NCBI RefSeq assembly: GCF_000292525.1
Contig: NZ_AEYF01000048.1
Coordinates: 62,001-126,000, forward strand
Direction: 5' to 3'
DNA from: Rhizobium sp. CCGE 510
GTDB lineage: Bacteria > Pseudomonadota > Alphaproteobacteria > Rhizobiales > Rhizobiaceae
DNA length: 64,000 nucleotides
Shown: positions 8,840 through 19,159 of the stretch, in pieces
Layout of the letters: each line of letters opens with the position of its first letter
Numbering within the stretch: the stretch's first letter is position 1
Notes under the pieces: generated by a model
What the model saw: only the letters and a program-made list of their open reading frames with translations
The model's database searches: none
Told to the model about the DNA's origin: nothing
Translations under genes and position numbers: made by a program

Positions 8840-10246
8840 TCAGCGGAACGCCCATTGCGAGGATTGTCTGCCCACTCTCCCGGAGGAATAGGCCACCGCA
8901 AGCTCCGCCCATAGGGGGTCCTGGGTGAAGCTGGAAAAGGGCCCGCAAGCGTCGATAATGCTCATCTTGCCGAACTGCTCGATAAGCGTTTCAATTCCCC
9001 CACGGCTAAAAGCATTCAACAGCGAAAACGGCTCGCACGGCGAGGAGATGATGCGATGGCCCCAAACCCCCGGCCGTTCGTCCTTTGACAGTGCGTTGAG
9101 AAGCTGTGTGTCACGATGGTTGTTCCTCAACGCCTCGCAGAATGCCCAGCGCATCAACGGATAATAGATCGTATGCCGACTTCCACCCAGGACACGCACG
9201 CCAGGCAGGATCGACGTTACGATGAACATCAGCAGAAGGTTCGGAACGATCCGGCCAGTTCTCAGGGCCTCCACAAGACTTGGCGGCGAGAATTCAACAC
9301 AGACATCATCTGTCGCCTTAGACCGGAGGACCCTGCCATCCAGCCAAAGTGGAAAAAGCCGCCCTTCAATGCAGCCCCAGAAAAAATGCGTCGAGTTTTT
9401 CAGCCAACCTCGCCAAGCCGTGTCAGCGAGTTGATCGATGCAATGAGTGAGGCGCATCGCGAATGCTCGGTCCTCGATCAACGAGACTCGCAGCCAGGAC
9501 CGGCCATCGGAAAGGTGATCCGCGACCAGATCGGCAACGTCGGTATCGTCAAGCTGAAGAAAATCGACCTGGCTGTCAGAATACCGCTTCCAGAGGCAAA
9601 GATTTGCCGCTTTGATCGCCTCTGCCGCCGACTGGAATTCGCCGCGAGGCAAAAGGTCTCGCAAGCACGAAATTGCCTCCGAGTCGTGACCGGGCCTGTC
9701 GACGTTTTGAAGATGGAACCTGTAGCAGCCGTTTCTGCCAAGAATGCTGTAGGGGATCATTTTGCTGCGCGACAGCCCGAAGACATTGACTGCATCGCCA
9801 TCGACGTGGAGCCAGGCCGGACCCTTGCGACCGCGTTCTACGAACTTCACTGTCGAGCAAGCGTAGGAGATATAGGATGTCCTGCCATGCGCGCGAAGTC
9901 CCATCAGGGAGAACAGATGGGTGTAAAATGCGTCAGGCTCGATCAACAGGTGGAGGTGGGGGCCACACTGCAGCACCGGAGCGACTTCGATTTCGGTTTG
10001 AAGGCGCGATGCGGCTTCTGCTGAATAACTCTGACGTTGCGCGACGGACGCCACGCGTGACCGCAATAAAGACATTGCCTGGCTTCGCGCGACGCACCCC
10101 GATCGATCCGATCCAACCGAGAAGGCCGCCTTTGCGTAGTCGTTCAGCGTTGCCTGCTCAAACTGACGCAACCAAGGGAATAATTCAAAAATGAGGGCCA
10201 ACACCTCACCTTTTGAAACCAGGTCACTATTGGGCGACGTCTCCAT
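8840..10246 (-). CDS. Unknown 468-aa protein coupled to an MFS exporter
   Basis: I do not recognise this family. The protein has 468 residues, with no signal peptide or clear membrane helix. It is rich in Trp, Arg, Cys and His, with patches such as VLQCGPHLHLLIEPDAFYTH, GPAWLHVDGDAVNVFGLSR and VRVLGGSRHTIYYPLMRW. Length and composition suggest a cytoplasmic enzyme. Its start lies 2 bases after the stop of the MFS exporter gene, so the two are translationally coupled and probably act together, with this protein making or modifying what the exporter releases. Siderophore synthetase-like activity is one possibility, but I see none of the IucA/IucC motifs. Confidence 0.75.
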   Translation of the reverse strand: METSPNSDLVSKGEVLALIFELFPWLRQFEQATLNDYAKAAFSVGSDRSGCVARSQAMSLLRSRVASVAQRQSYSAEAASRLQTEIEVAPVLQCGPHLHLLIEPDAFYTHLFSLMGLRAHGRTSYISYACSTVKFVERGRKGPAWLHVDGDAVNVFGLSRSKMIPYSILGRNGCYRFHLQNVDRPGHDSEAISCLRDLLPRGEFQSAAEAIKAANLCLWKRYSDSQVDFLQLDDTDVADLVADHLSDGRSWLRVSLIEDRAFAMRLTHCIDQLADTAWRGWLKNSTHFFWGCIEGRLFPLWLDGRVLRSKATDDVCVEFSPPSLVEALRTGRIVPNLLLMFIVTSILPGVRVLGGSRHTIYYPLMRWAFCEALRNNHRDTQLLNALSKDERPGVWGHRIISSPCEPFSLLNAFSRGGIETLIEQFGKMSIIDACGPFSSFTQDPLWAELAVAYSSGRVGRQSSQWAFR

Positions 10247-10248
10247 CC

Positions 10249-11505
10249 TCAGACGAACCGCCTTTCCACCGGCGCTCCCCGATCCATGTTAAAGTGAAAG
10301 AAGAGCGCGACGGTCACCATCAGCGCCCCGAAGAGGCCGAAAATCCCGGAAGGTGGAATTGCGTCTCCGATGGTCCCGAAGATGCCATACGCAAGAAGCC
10401 CTATCGAAACACAGAACGTGTGGATCTGGCTTCGCGCCCGCCCCAACATGTCGATCGAAACAGTCGATTGAACCCGTACATCGATCAGGATCCGCGTGAC
10501 ATTGTAGCAGAAGCCAAGCAACACCATTTGAACGAGCGCGGACAAAAAGCTCTGGAAAACAGCAAAGCCCAACAGAACAATGCCAGCGAGCGCCGACTGG
10601 AAGAGGATGCTTTGTCGTCGCGAACGCGCCCTTCTGAGAAGAAGGGTTGAACAGCCCGCAATCGAACCGAGGGCCCACCCTGCCTCGAGATAACCGAACT
10701 CTAGCGCCGACCCCTTGAGTTCACGGGTGACATATGCGGCGCCCAACACACTCACAAGCATGCCCATCGCATAGGTCAGCGCATACATGACGGCGATGGT
10801 CTTCAGTGTGTGAACGGCGAAGGTCGTCGGCAACAGATCCATCCGACGAATGCTCTTTGCCTGCAAATCCGATCGAGAACGAGAAAGCGGCTGTCGGCCG
10901 AGCAGTGCCAGCAGCCCCAACAGTGATAGGCCGAAAAAGGCGCTGGGCAGGATCGACGTCAGATTCATCCCGATGGCGGTTAAGCTGTACCCGGTGACGA
11001 TGGCGGCGATGAGATTGCCCGCCTGCATCGCAATATAAGACGCCGAGTTGAATGGAGTGAGGTTCTTAGGACGCACGATGTCTGGAATGATGGCCTGCAG
11101 CGCAGTCGAATAGGTTCTGTCGATGAACGCGAAGATGGTCCACGATAGGCAAAGAACACTAAGTGGGTCACCGAACGACAGACCAATGCCCGTTGAAAAA
11201 ATGAGGATCAACCTGGATAAATCGCAAGCGATACAGACGAAGCGACGATCAAATCGATCAACTAGAACGCCGCCAACATTGCTGGTGAGCAACTCGGCGG
11301 CACTGCCGAGCGCCAAAAGGATGGCAAGAGTGCTCGCGCTCTTGCTGACATCTGTCGCAACCCATGCCGCCAGCACGAAGTAGACATTGCGGCCGGTGGC
11401 CGACGCCAGAACACAGAAGAGATAGATGCCGCGAGAGGCATAACACCCAATGCCGCTGCTTTCTGTTGCGCCCACTTCACCCACACTCCCTACTGGCAGG
11501 TTCAT
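10249..11505 (-). CDS. MFS exporter (EntS-like)
   Basis: This 418-residue integral membrane protein has 10-12 hydrophobic helices and the MFS loop GGVLVDRFDRRFVC (about 79-92) after helix 2. The arrangement resembles EntS and other siderophore or drug exporters. It precedes and is coupled to the unknown 468-aa gene (2-base gap). An AraC-type regulator lies just upstream in the same direction. Its product is probably exported across the inner membrane by proton antiport; the substrate is unknown. Confidence 0.82.
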   Translation of the reverse strand: MNLPVGSVGEVGATESSGIGCYASRGIYLFCVLASATGRNVYFVLAAWVATDVSKSASTLAILLALGSAAELLTSNVGGVLVDRFDRRFVCIACDLSRLILIFSTGIGLSFGDPLSVLCLSWTIFAFIDRTYSTALQAIIPDIVRPKNLTPFNSASYIAMQAGNLIAAIVTGYSLTAIGMNLTSILPSAFFGLSLLGLLALLGRQPLSRSRSDLQAKSIRRMDLLPTTFAVHTLKTIAVMYALTYAMGMLVSVLGAAYVTRELKGSALEFGYLEAGWALGSIAGCSTLLLRRARSRRQSILFQSALAGIVLLGFAVFQSFLSALVQMVLLGFCYNVTRILIDVRVQSTVSIDMLGRARSQIHTFCVSIGLLAYGIFGTIGDAIPPSGIFGLFGALMVTVALFFHFNMDRGAPVERRFV

Positions 11506-11576
11506 GCGGACATGCTATTCCTTCGAATAGCTGGCGGCTTTCACGAATTTGATATTATCTCCCGTTCAGAACCAGG

Positions 11577-12461
11577 CTATTCCTTCCAGAGCGCCCGGTA
11601 CTCCGCGGGGGAAAATCCCGTCTCTCGGCGAAATCTGGTCGAGAGGTGGCTCCCGCTGGAGTAGCCACAGGCGATTGCGATCTCGGTCACACTGATCGCA
11701 GTCGTGCGGAGAAGGTCGGTCACGCGTTCAAGACGGCGATGGTTATAGAAGCCATAGGGCGTCGAGCCTTGCGACTGCTTGAAAGCGCGGGAAAAATGCT
11801 CGTAGGTCAATCCCGCCTCTTCAGCCAGAGCGCGCACGCTCGGAGGTCGATCGATGTGAGCTTCAATTCGCGCTATCACCCGCTTGAGAACCGTAGGCGA
11901 CAATCCTCCTCGAGACAATCTGCCAGATGTGCCGGAACGGCGCTGCAGAAGTCCGAAGATAGACGCGAGATGCCCTTCAACGATCAGGCCCCCCATGGAA
12001 TCGTCGTGTGAAAGTTCTCCGGCAATCTGCCGCGCCAAGCATTGGATTGGCAGATCTCTAAATCCAAGCTCCGGACGTAAGGTGCCTACGCGCGGCAGCT
12101 TAGTCGTGAGGTTGGAAAAAAAATCCTGCGTCACGGTTATCATAAGATAACAACCCTCAGCATCCCCTTCATCCCAACCGCTCCAATGGCAACCGGGGGG
12201 AATGTAAACAAGCGAGCCGTCTGGACGCGGACTGAACTCGACTCTTCGTCCGTCCAGAAAGTTTTCGCCGGATGCCGCCGTACCCCTTATGTTGAGGAAG
12301 ATCAGGTGGTCATCCGCGACAACGTCGATAACCTGTCGCCCGAGACTGCGCCGGCGAACGACATCCGCGCGGGCATGGCTCCAATGGCCTTGCTGGTGAA
12401 GGATGATCTCCCCTTGTGACTTCTTCATCCTCTCGGGGTGAATTGATGGAATGATCCCCAC
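11577..12461 (-). CDS. AraC-family transcriptional regulator
   Basis: This regulator of up to 294 residues has a C-terminal double helix-turn-helix (about 195-290; PPSVRALAEEAGLTYEHFSRAFKQ, SVTEIAIACGYSSGSHLSTRFRRETGFSPAEYRAL). The N-terminal part looks like a cupin-type sensing domain (RRVEFSPRPDGSLVYIPPGCHW). Starts at GTG 12461 or ATG 12428 are both possible; GGGGAG precedes the first at a loose distance. It sits between the exporter cluster and the divergent methyltransferase-like gene, so it probably controls both directions. Confidence 0.88.
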   Translation of the reverse strand: MGIIPSIHPERMKKSQGEIILHQQGHWSHARADVVRRRSLGRQVIDVVADDHLIFLNIRGTAASGENFLDGRRVEFSPRPDGSLVYIPPGCHWSGWDEGDAEGCYLMITVTQDFFSNLTTKLPRVGTLRPELGFRDLPIQCLARQIAGELSHDDSMGGLIVEGHLASIFGLLQRRSGTSGRLSRGGLSPTVLKRVIARIEAHIDRPPSVRALAEEAGLTYEHFSRAFKQSQGSTPYGFYNHRRLERVTDLLRTTAISVTEIAIACGYSSGSHLSTRFRRETGFSPAEYRALWKE

Positions 12462-12717
12462 TCGAAAGCTGCTCCCCTGAAAAACCGGTGTGGTAGCGAC
12501 CCTACCTCACCCCAAGTTGTCGACAAGCCAGGCTTTAACCTCAGGTCGAATTTCATGTCAATTTCATGAAAACCAATCAAAATCGTGGATGCGAAAACAT
12601 GACGTTCGCGATCATCTTCTGCCGACATCATCGCTGACGGCAACAATCTTTTAAGATGCGCGATTTCCTCCTGAAACCCGGAAAACGCGATGGTGCGAGA
12701 GAAAGGCAGGCTTTCGC

Positions 12718-13731
12718 ATGCGTGAATTTGCCGACTTCATTGAGGAGTGCGACCGCGCCCCTCGTCTTAACGAGCTTACTGAGTTTTTTTCGACGACCGC
12801 ATCCGGTGAGGCCGGAATGCCTATCCGTCCGCCTGAGCTCGATCGCCGCTTGTTCCCAGTGGACATGACGTTCAGGCGCTTTTCAGCCCTTCATCCGCTG
12901 CGCCAAGGTCCGTTTGATAAGCACTACTTGAGCAGCATACCCTACCGGCTCGAAGAAGAGTGCCGTTTAGGCAGCGCGATCCTCAAATACGCGCGGGCCA
13001 GAAAGGGTCAACTGCAGCTCTACACGCTAGGTACAGCCGAAGGGACGATGGCTCGTGTGATCGGCGAACTTGGTAATGGCAGGATAGAAACACTGTCCTG
13101 CAGTCCCAACGTCGAGAACCTCAGAAGCTTCTATGCCTATGGCGTTCCTCCTCACGCCATGTTTTTTCACGGACCATTTCATCATTTGACATCGCAAAGG
13201 GTCCAAGAAGACGTGGAGCTCCGAAAGTTTGGCAGCGGTTTCGATATCATCCTCGAGGACACGACTTTCCAGATGTATTCGCCAAATCGCTTCGATCAGA
13301 TCCGTTTCGTCTCGCAGCATCTCAAGACCAACGGGCTCTTCATGTTCGTCGAGAAGTTCAGGCATGAAGACGACGAGGAATATCGGCGGCGGGAACGCCA
13401 GAAGGACCATAGCTTCAAAGCTCGCTTCTTCAGCGCGTCAGATATTCGCGCGAAGGAAGACACGGTGCTGACGCGAATGGATCGAAACGAAGTCACCCTT
13501 TCGGAGATGAGCGAAACACTAAGCCGGTTCTTTGGACACTCATTCGTCACCTGGAACAGCGGCAATTTCTACACGCTTGTCTCCAGCAACAGTCAGCAGA
13601 ATCTCGACCTGTTCCTATCGAAGCTGTCCCCACCCGCGATTCCGGCAGAATATGTCTATGCGGACCTTCCTTACCGCCTTTACCCGGAATCCGAAGCACG
13701 GCGGCTATCGGGGCGATCCTGGACCCTTTAG
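12718..13731 (+). CDS. Class I SAM-dependent methyltransferase-like protein
   Basis: This 337-residue protein has a Rossmann methyltransferase pattern. Motif I is LQLYTLGTAEGTMARVI (about 99-115), motif IV is FDIILEDTTFQMYSP (about 173-187) and motif V is LKTNGLFMFVEKF. The Gly-rich loop is only partly canonical. The N- and C-terminal extensions are longer than a minimal methyltransferase. It is divergent from the AraC gene and followed by a small unknown gene. The substrate is unknown; grouping with an exporter and an unknown enzyme suggests a biosynthetic role. Confidence 0.75.
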   Translation: MREFADFIEECDRAPRLNELTEFFSTTASGEAGMPIRPPELDRRLFPVDMTFRRFSALHPLRQGPFDKHYLSSIPYRLEEECRLGSAILKYARARKGQLQLYTLGTAEGTMARVIGELGNGRIETLSCSPNVENLRSFYAYGVPPHAMFFHGPFHHLTSQRVQEDVELRKFGSGFDIILEDTTFQMYSPNRFDQIRFVSQHLKTNGLFMFVEKFRHEDDEEYRRRERQKDHSFKARFFSASDIRAKEDTVLTRMDRNEVTLSEMSETLSRFFGHSFVTWNSGNFYTLVSSNSQQNLDLFLSKLSPPAIPAEYVYADLPYRLYPESEARRLSGRSWTL

Positions 13732-13894
13732 CGACTCCTCATCGTCACCGTCGCGTGAGCGCAACTGCGTCACGTCTTCACGAGCCTCAACGGGAACAAC
13801 GTTCGCGTCAGCAGAAAGCGCTCCATCACGTTGAGCAGCCCTCAGCGCTTTGCCATCTCGAAAAGCCTTTTTTCTTCAAACAGGCAGGAACAGC

Positions 13895-14365
13895 ATGAAG
13901 AAATCGATTGGCGAAATCCGTCACTTCGTTGAGCTGAGCCCGCCGGGCAACGCGCATCTGGTCCTTCCACGAGGGCCATCAATCGCGGGTGAGGAAGATG
14001 TTCCAAAGGGCGTTCATGTCGCCGAAGCGTGTGTCGCTATCTCGCGCACGCAGCACGTTGCCGACAAGATCTGCACGCAAATCGAGGACTTCTACCAATC
14101 CCTCGTCTCCGTGGGACCTGACAGGTTTATAGCTTTCGAAGGTGGAGGCGCGATCATAAGGCCAACCAGTGAAAGCTTGTTCTTCAGGGTCTCAGCGCGA
14201 GACCTCGTCACATTCTGTGGCATCCGCGCGCTGTTGGAAGCAGGCTTGTTTCTGGCCACGTCCGTGTCCGAGGGGGCTATAGAGTGGCGTCACGCAGACG
14301 ACACGCGATCTGGTGAGACCTGCAATCGCCTCCACAACGACCGCTGCGGAAGCGACGAACAATAG
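13895..14365 (+). CDS. Hypothetical 156-aa protein
   Basis: I do not recognise this protein. It is soluble and mixed alpha/beta in appearance, beginning MKKSIGEIRHFVELSPPGNA and containing a well-structured central part (VADKICTQIEDFYQSLVSVGPDRFIAFEGGGAIIRP). The ATG at 13895 is preceded by CAGGAA, which is better than the upstream ATG at 13850. It lies 163 bases after the methyltransferase-like gene in the same direction and may be part of its transcript. It converges on traA. Confidence 0.55.
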   Translation: MKKSIGEIRHFVELSPPGNAHLVLPRGPSIAGEEDVPKGVHVAEACVAISRTQHVADKICTQIEDFYQSLVSVGPDRFIAFEGGGAIIRPTSESLFFRVSARDLVTFCGIRALLEAGLFLATSVSEGAIEWRHADDTRSGETCNRLHNDRCGSDEQ

Positions 14366-14470
14366 CTTCGTCCAACTTCGCCACCCAAAGGAAAATCGAT
14401 CTCGGGACAATCAGGTCGTAGTGCTTTTCCAATCTACCAACCATTTCGTCACCCCGCTTTTCTTCGAGTC

Positions 14471-17400
14471 TCAGAGGTTGATGCCGCGAGCGCGGCTAGC
14501 AGCCCTTTGGCGCCGCTCCGCTATGATCTGCTCACTGCTCTGCAGACGGACAGTCTGCTGCAGGACCTTCAACCGCTCCTGCATCGCCGCGAAAGCTCGG
14601 CGCTGCGGTGGCGGCACGCGGTTGACAAGATCCTTGTCACCTCGGACGAGGGCATTGCGACCAAAGCGCTCGTCGAGCGCCCGGCTGACGGCCGCAAACT
14701 CCCGGCCAATGCCCTGCTCGAGGGAAGCGGCGGAAACACTCAGCTTCCTGCTGTCCTTCCTCACCTCGACCGTCAGGTGCGCCAACGCCTCTTCCGCAGC
14801 TTTCGAAAGAGCTGGAATGGCAACCGCCATGCGCCGCCGTTCGTCCGTGATAGCCTGGCGTTCGGAATCGAGGGCATTGAGGTAGGCCGCACCGAGCGCG
14901 CGCAGACGCGCTGCAGCTTCCGGCACGGTCCGCGTCGCCTCTTTCCGCTCTCGGCCAGAGGCCAGCATCCGGTCTACGAGACGGTCGGAACCGCGCAAGG
15001 CCGCGTAGGCCGCCGGGTCATTGGCCACAGCGGCAGCGATGCGATCGGCGGCAAAACCTTTCCCGAGCAAATCTTCGACCTTATCGACGAAGTCGGCTGG
15101 ATCCCGCCATACCATGCCTGCCGCTTCGGCCAGCGCGGCGCGCCGCTGGCGATAGAGAGGCGAAGCAAGAGCACGAGATCGCGCCTCGTCGTCGACGGGG
15201 ACCTTGAACTCGGTGACGGCGGCAAACATGGGCGGCATGACATCCTCCTTTCCTGGCTCTTTGCTCAAATCGGCACTCGCGCCGGCGACGACCTTCGAAC
15301 GATCCCGACGTTCGGCGAGGTGCTGCTCGTCGGCAAAGCGCCGCACGGCGTCGAACAGCGGGGTCAGCTTTCCCCGCCGTTCATCCGTCAGGTCCTCCGG
15401 CATGCGCTCGACTATGTTGCGTTCAGCGATCACATCCGCCTTCGCGCTAAATGCGCTCCAGCCAAAGCGGGCCGTCAAAGCTTCGCTCACCGCCTTGATC
15501 TCCTGCACCACCGATCGATCTTTGGCGGTAAGCGCAAAGGCCGTCTTGTAGGCATCGTCCCCGCCCTGGCTGCGCACCGCCTCGATTTCCACAAGACGCG
15601 CCATGGCGCGTTCGGAGAGCGTCGGGATCGACAATGACATATGCGCGCGGCGCGTCTGCTCGCGCAGTTCGAACCGTTCGGCGTTCCTGCGGAACTCGGT
15701 CGCATGGGCACGGGCCATCGGAAGCAGTTCCTTCACGGCCGCGACAGCGAGATTGCGCTCTTCACGCGCCGCGCGTCCGTCGACGATCAGCTCGGAGCCA
15801 CGCAGCCGGCCAAGCCGACCAGGGGCTGCCGCAAGGTCGTCGGCGAGCCTGCGGGGTGCGACTCCGATAACCGACGCCAGTGCATTCAGGGAGACGAGCG
15901 CTGCATCCGGATCCCGGTAGATCTTCTGCAGCAGCGGCCGCAGGATCACCTCCCGCTCTGTCCAGGCCGGCGACGCAAGCTGCGCCAACCGCGCATCCTC
16001 CTCGACGCTGCTGACAAAGGACGTGGCCGGCGGGATCAGATAGCGTGTTTCAGCAGCACTTGCGCCCGAGACGGAGTGGGATGCAGTTCGCGCGTCACTG
16101 GATGTCGCTTCGACCATCGTCTGGCTCCGTTCTTCATTGTAGGCGACCCGCCGTTCCCGCTCGATGGCAAAGCCGAGCGCCACGCTTGCCCTCTCCCAGA
16201 GCTTCGCCACCTGCTCCCTCTTTTCGGCAATCCACGCCCAGCGCCGGGTAAGGCTTTCCTCCATCTCGGCTGCGGCAAGCGAGAGATGATCGAGCCCGCG
16301 GCGCCGGGCGAAGTCGTTCGCGTGTGCGCGGTAACTGGCCTCGCTCTCAAAATCGAGCGTCGTCGTCTTGGCACCGGAGCGCGACAAGCGTTCGACGAGC
16401 GGATTGAAGAGTTCCGGCCGATGACTTTCCCGCTCGATGCGCTCCTGTCGTGCGCTAGCGGTCTCGACCTGACTGGCTGTCCAGACGTTGCGATCGACCT
16501 CCCTCTCCTCGTAATGCTTGTGACCTGTCTTCTCGTCGACTACGGCAATCTGGACCTTGACCCGCTCGACACCATCCTTTCTGAGCATCACGGTGTCGCC
16601 TTCCTGGATGCCGGCCTCCTCGAGTGCCTTCGGCAGGCTCACGCCCCAAAGCCGATGGACGGTTCCGTCGTCCGCCCTGACGTCGGCATAAGGGCTGTCG
16701 TCGGCATCCTCGTCATCAGGCCGGAATTTGGCTTCGCCGGTTTCGACAAGCTCGCCGGTGACACCCGCGGCATGATCGACACGCGGCTTGCGTCCCCATT
16801 CAGGTTTTGCCGCAAAATCTTCTTTGGCCGCATAAAGATCGACGCGGTCGCGATGCCTCGTCATCGACACATAGGTCAGATGCTGGTCCATCATCCCGGT
16901 TGCCAGCACGAAGGTGCGATCGACCGTGGCGCCCTGCGACTTGTGGATCGTTGCGGCATAGCCATGATCGACATTGCGATAGCTGTCCTCGCCGAAGACG
17001 ACCTTGCTGCCATTGTCCAGACGCACCGACAGCAGAACCTCGTCGCGCTTGTCGCCGGTGGAGACGACGGTGCCGAGCATGCCGTTCTTCACATATTGTG
17101 GCCCGGCGTGTCTGTCCCGCGGCTCGAGGAAGCGAGCGTTCTCCAGGAAGATGATGCGGTCGCCGGCCCCAAATTCCCGTACGCCGCGCTCGCTCCGGAA
17201 GCTGCGGCTTTCACCGAGCGCTCCCTCTTGCGTCATCACCCCACGCAGCGCCTGGTTCAGCTTGCGGACATCGTCGTTGGTGTGGGCGAGCACCAGCAGT
17301 TCATCACCGCGAAGGCGACCATCGCGGCCCTCAGACGTTGATCGCTCTATCGCCTCTCTGCGCACAACCGCCCAGTCGGAGACGATCCGATCGATCGTTT

Positions 17401-19144
17401 CCTCGCGTGTCCCTGCCTCGACCAGATGGCCATGCCGGGCATAGGCGTCGAGGCCCTTCTCGACCTCGCCGCGGGCAAACAGCCGCGAGGCATCGCGTGC
17501 CCACGCCTCGCGCTGGCGGCGCACGCCGGCAAGCTCGGCAAAGCCGATGCGTTCGGTAATTGCCCGGAAGGCGGCACCGGCCTGGATCGGCTGCAGTTGC
17601 ATCGCATCGCCGACCAGCACGACCTTCGCCTCAGCCTCCTCGGCAATCTTCAGCACACGGGCCATCTGCTGCGAGGCCACCATGCCGGCCTCATCGATCA
17701 CCACCACGTCGCCGCGGTGCAGCGTCTCGCGTCCATTGGCCCAGGCCAGTTCCCAGGAGGCAAGTGTCCGCGACCGGATGCCGGAACTGTCTTGCAGTCC
17801 TTCCGCCGCCTTGCCGGCAAGGGCAGCGCCCATCACCCGGCGACCTTGGCTTTCCCACGCAACACGTGCGGCAGCAAGCAGCGTCGATTTGCCGGCGCCG
17901 GCAAGGCCGACGACGGCGGCAATGCCGCTGTCACCGGTGACATGACGCACAGCATCGACCTGCTCAGCATCGAGCCGGAACGGAGTTTTGGGATCGCTGC
18001 TCTCGACGCGTTCCATCGCCGCTTCCACATTCCGCCCGGAAACACCGAAGCCGCGACGCTCCGACAAAACCCGCGCCGACTGCGCCATGTCGTATTCGAT
18101 GCGCAGCATCTCCCGTGTGGTGAACACGGCAGGCTCGGACACCTTCCCTGTCTCTGCTTCGATCTCCTGCGGCTTCAGTATGACCAACTGGTCCGACGCC
18201 ATCAGCCGGGCACGGATGTTGGCAAAATCGGTGGGATCATCGACAGTGCGGAGCAGCGCCCGGGCAATATCTCTCTCGTCGAAGGTGGAGCGTTCATTGC
18301 CGAGCTGCTTCAGCAGAAGCTCCGGCTCGGCCAGCAGCCGGTCGGCCATCTCCTGGCGCCTGGCGAGATCGGCCGGCGCGAAGTAGAGCTCCTTGCCCTT
18401 TCTGGCCAGTGCCGCCTTTTCCGGTCCGAGATGTTTTTGCGCGATGCCGTCAAGGCCTTGTTCGGCATAAGACCGGCCGTCGAGGTGGATGTCATGGCCG
18501 GCAAGGGCCAGGTGCCGATTGGCCGCCTCCGCCCAGGCAATCTTCCACGCCTTCATTGTTTCCTTGTCGCCCGCCCAGACTTTATAGACGATCTTGCCGG
18601 TTGGGCGGTCCGGCGTGACGACACGCAGCGGCTTGCCACCCTCTCCCAGAACGGCCACTTTCTTCGCCCCGAACCCCTCCTCCGTCAGCGGCCGCAGCGT
18701 CGTCATCAGATGGATGTGCGGATTGCCGTCCTTGTCGTGATAAACCCAGTCGGCAATCAGCCCTTTCGACGTCAGAGTGTCGCGGACGAATTCGCGCACC
18801 AGCGCGATATTCTCCGCCCGTGTCAGCTCCTCCGGCAGTGCGATGATCAGTTCGCGGGCAAGCTGTGCATCTGCCCGCGTCTCGAAGGCGTCAACGGCAT
18901 TCCAAAACACTTCGCTGGCCTTGCTGACGGACTGGCCCGATATCGCCGACCGCAGCCAATCCGGGATCTCATCCGGCAGCGCCACCTCCTCATGCATCAG
19001 TTCGCCCGCCCCGCCCCGATAGCTGAACGAGGTGCCGGCCAGTTCGTCCATCATCCGGGCGCGGTGCCGATAGGCGGCGGCCGAAACAATACTACGTCCG
19101 GCTCCTCTGCTGATCACCTGCGCTCTGACGAACATGATCGCCAC
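14471..19144 (-). CDS. traA: Conjugal relaxase/helicase TraA
   Basis: This Ti-type MobQ relaxase of about 1557 residues nicks oriT, stays bound to the 5' end and unwinds the transferred strand. The N-terminus MFVRAQVISRGAGRSIVSAAAYRHR carries the relaxase core with Tyr, and the metal-binding motif HDKDGNPHIH is at about 133-142. A RecD-like helicase follows: Walker A GLAGAGKST at about 410-418, Walker B VVVIDEAGMV, later TIHKSQG. The C-terminal third is helical and Arg/Glu-rich. I chose GTG at 19142-19144 (VAIMFVRAQ) because family members start there; ATG at 19135 is the alternative. Its start faces oriT and traCDG. The very long frames on the opposite strand are shadows. Confidence 0.96.
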   Translation of the reverse strand: MAIMFVRAQVISRGAGRSIVSAAAYRHRARMMDELAGTSFSYRGGAGELMHEEVALPDEIPDWLRSAISGQSVSKASEVFWNAVDAFETRADAQLARELIIALPEELTRAENIALVREFVRDTLTSKGLIADWVYHDKDGNPHIHLMTTLRPLTEEGFGAKKVAVLGEGGKPLRVVTPDRPTGKIVYKVWAGDKETMKAWKIAWAEAANRHLALAGHDIHLDGRSYAEQGLDGIAQKHLGPEKAALARKGKELYFAPADLARRQEMADRLLAEPELLLKQLGNERSTFDERDIARALLRTVDDPTDFANIRARLMASDQLVILKPQEIEAETGKVSEPAVFTTREMLRIEYDMAQSARVLSERRGFGVSGRNVEAAMERVESSDPKTPFRLDAEQVDAVRHVTGDSGIAAVVGLAGAGKSTLLAAARVAWESQGRRVMGAALAGKAAEGLQDSSGIRSRTLASWELAWANGRETLHRGDVVVIDEAGMVASQQMARVLKIAEEAEAKVVLVGDAMQLQPIQAGAAFRAITERIGFAELAGVRRQREAWARDASRLFARGEVEKGLDAYARHGHLVEAGTREETIDRIVSDWAVVRREAIERSTSEGRDGRLRGDELLVLAHTNDDVRKLNQALRGVMTQEGALGESRSFRSERGVREFGAGDRIIFLENARFLEPRDRHAGPQYVKNGMLGTVVSTGDKRDEVLLSVRLDNGSKVVFGEDSYRNVDHGYAATIHKSQGATVDRTFVLATGMMDQHLTYVSMTRHRDRVDLYAAKEDFAAKPEWGRKPRVDHAAGVTGELVETGEAKFRPDDEDADDSPYADVRADDGTVHRLWGVSLPKALEEAGIQEGDTVMLRKDGVERVKVQIAVVDEKTGHKHYEEREVDRNVWTASQVETASARQERIERESHRPELFNPLVERLSRSGAKTTTLDFESEASYRAHANDFARRRGLDHLSLAAAEMEESLTRRWAWIAEKREQVAKLWERASVALGFAIERERRVAYNEERSQTMVEATSSDARTASHSVSGASAAETRYLIPPATSFVSSVEEDARLAQLASPAWTEREVILRPLLQKIYRDPDAALVSLNALASVIGVAPRRLADDLAAAPGRLGRLRGSELIVDGRAAREERNLAVAAVKELLPMARAHATEFRRNAERFELREQTRRAHMSLSIPTLSERAMARLVEIEAVRSQGGDDAYKTAFALTAKDRSVVQEIKAVSEALTARFGWSAFSAKADVIAERNIVERMPEDLTDERRGKLTPLFDAVRRFADEQHLAERRDRSKVVAGASADLSKEPGKEDVMPPMFAAVTEFKVPVDDEARSRALASPLYRQRRAALAEAAGMVWRDPADFVDKVEDLLGKGFAADRIAAAVANDPAAYAALRGSDRLVDRMLASGRERKEATRTVPEAAARLRALGAAYLNALDSERQAITDERRRMAVAIPALSKAAEEALAHLTVEVRKDSRKLSVSAASLEQGIGREFAAVSRALDERFGRNALVRGDKDLVNRVPPPQRRAFAAMQERLKVLQQTVRLQSSEQIIAERRQRAASRARGINL

Positions 19145-19159
19145 TGACGTCTCCAGACC

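Noticed and set aside
15641..19147. Long plus-strand frames (566 and 573 codons) across traA
   Set aside because: They lie antisense to a fully recognisable TraA, have no family resemblance and arise from its GC-rich codon use.
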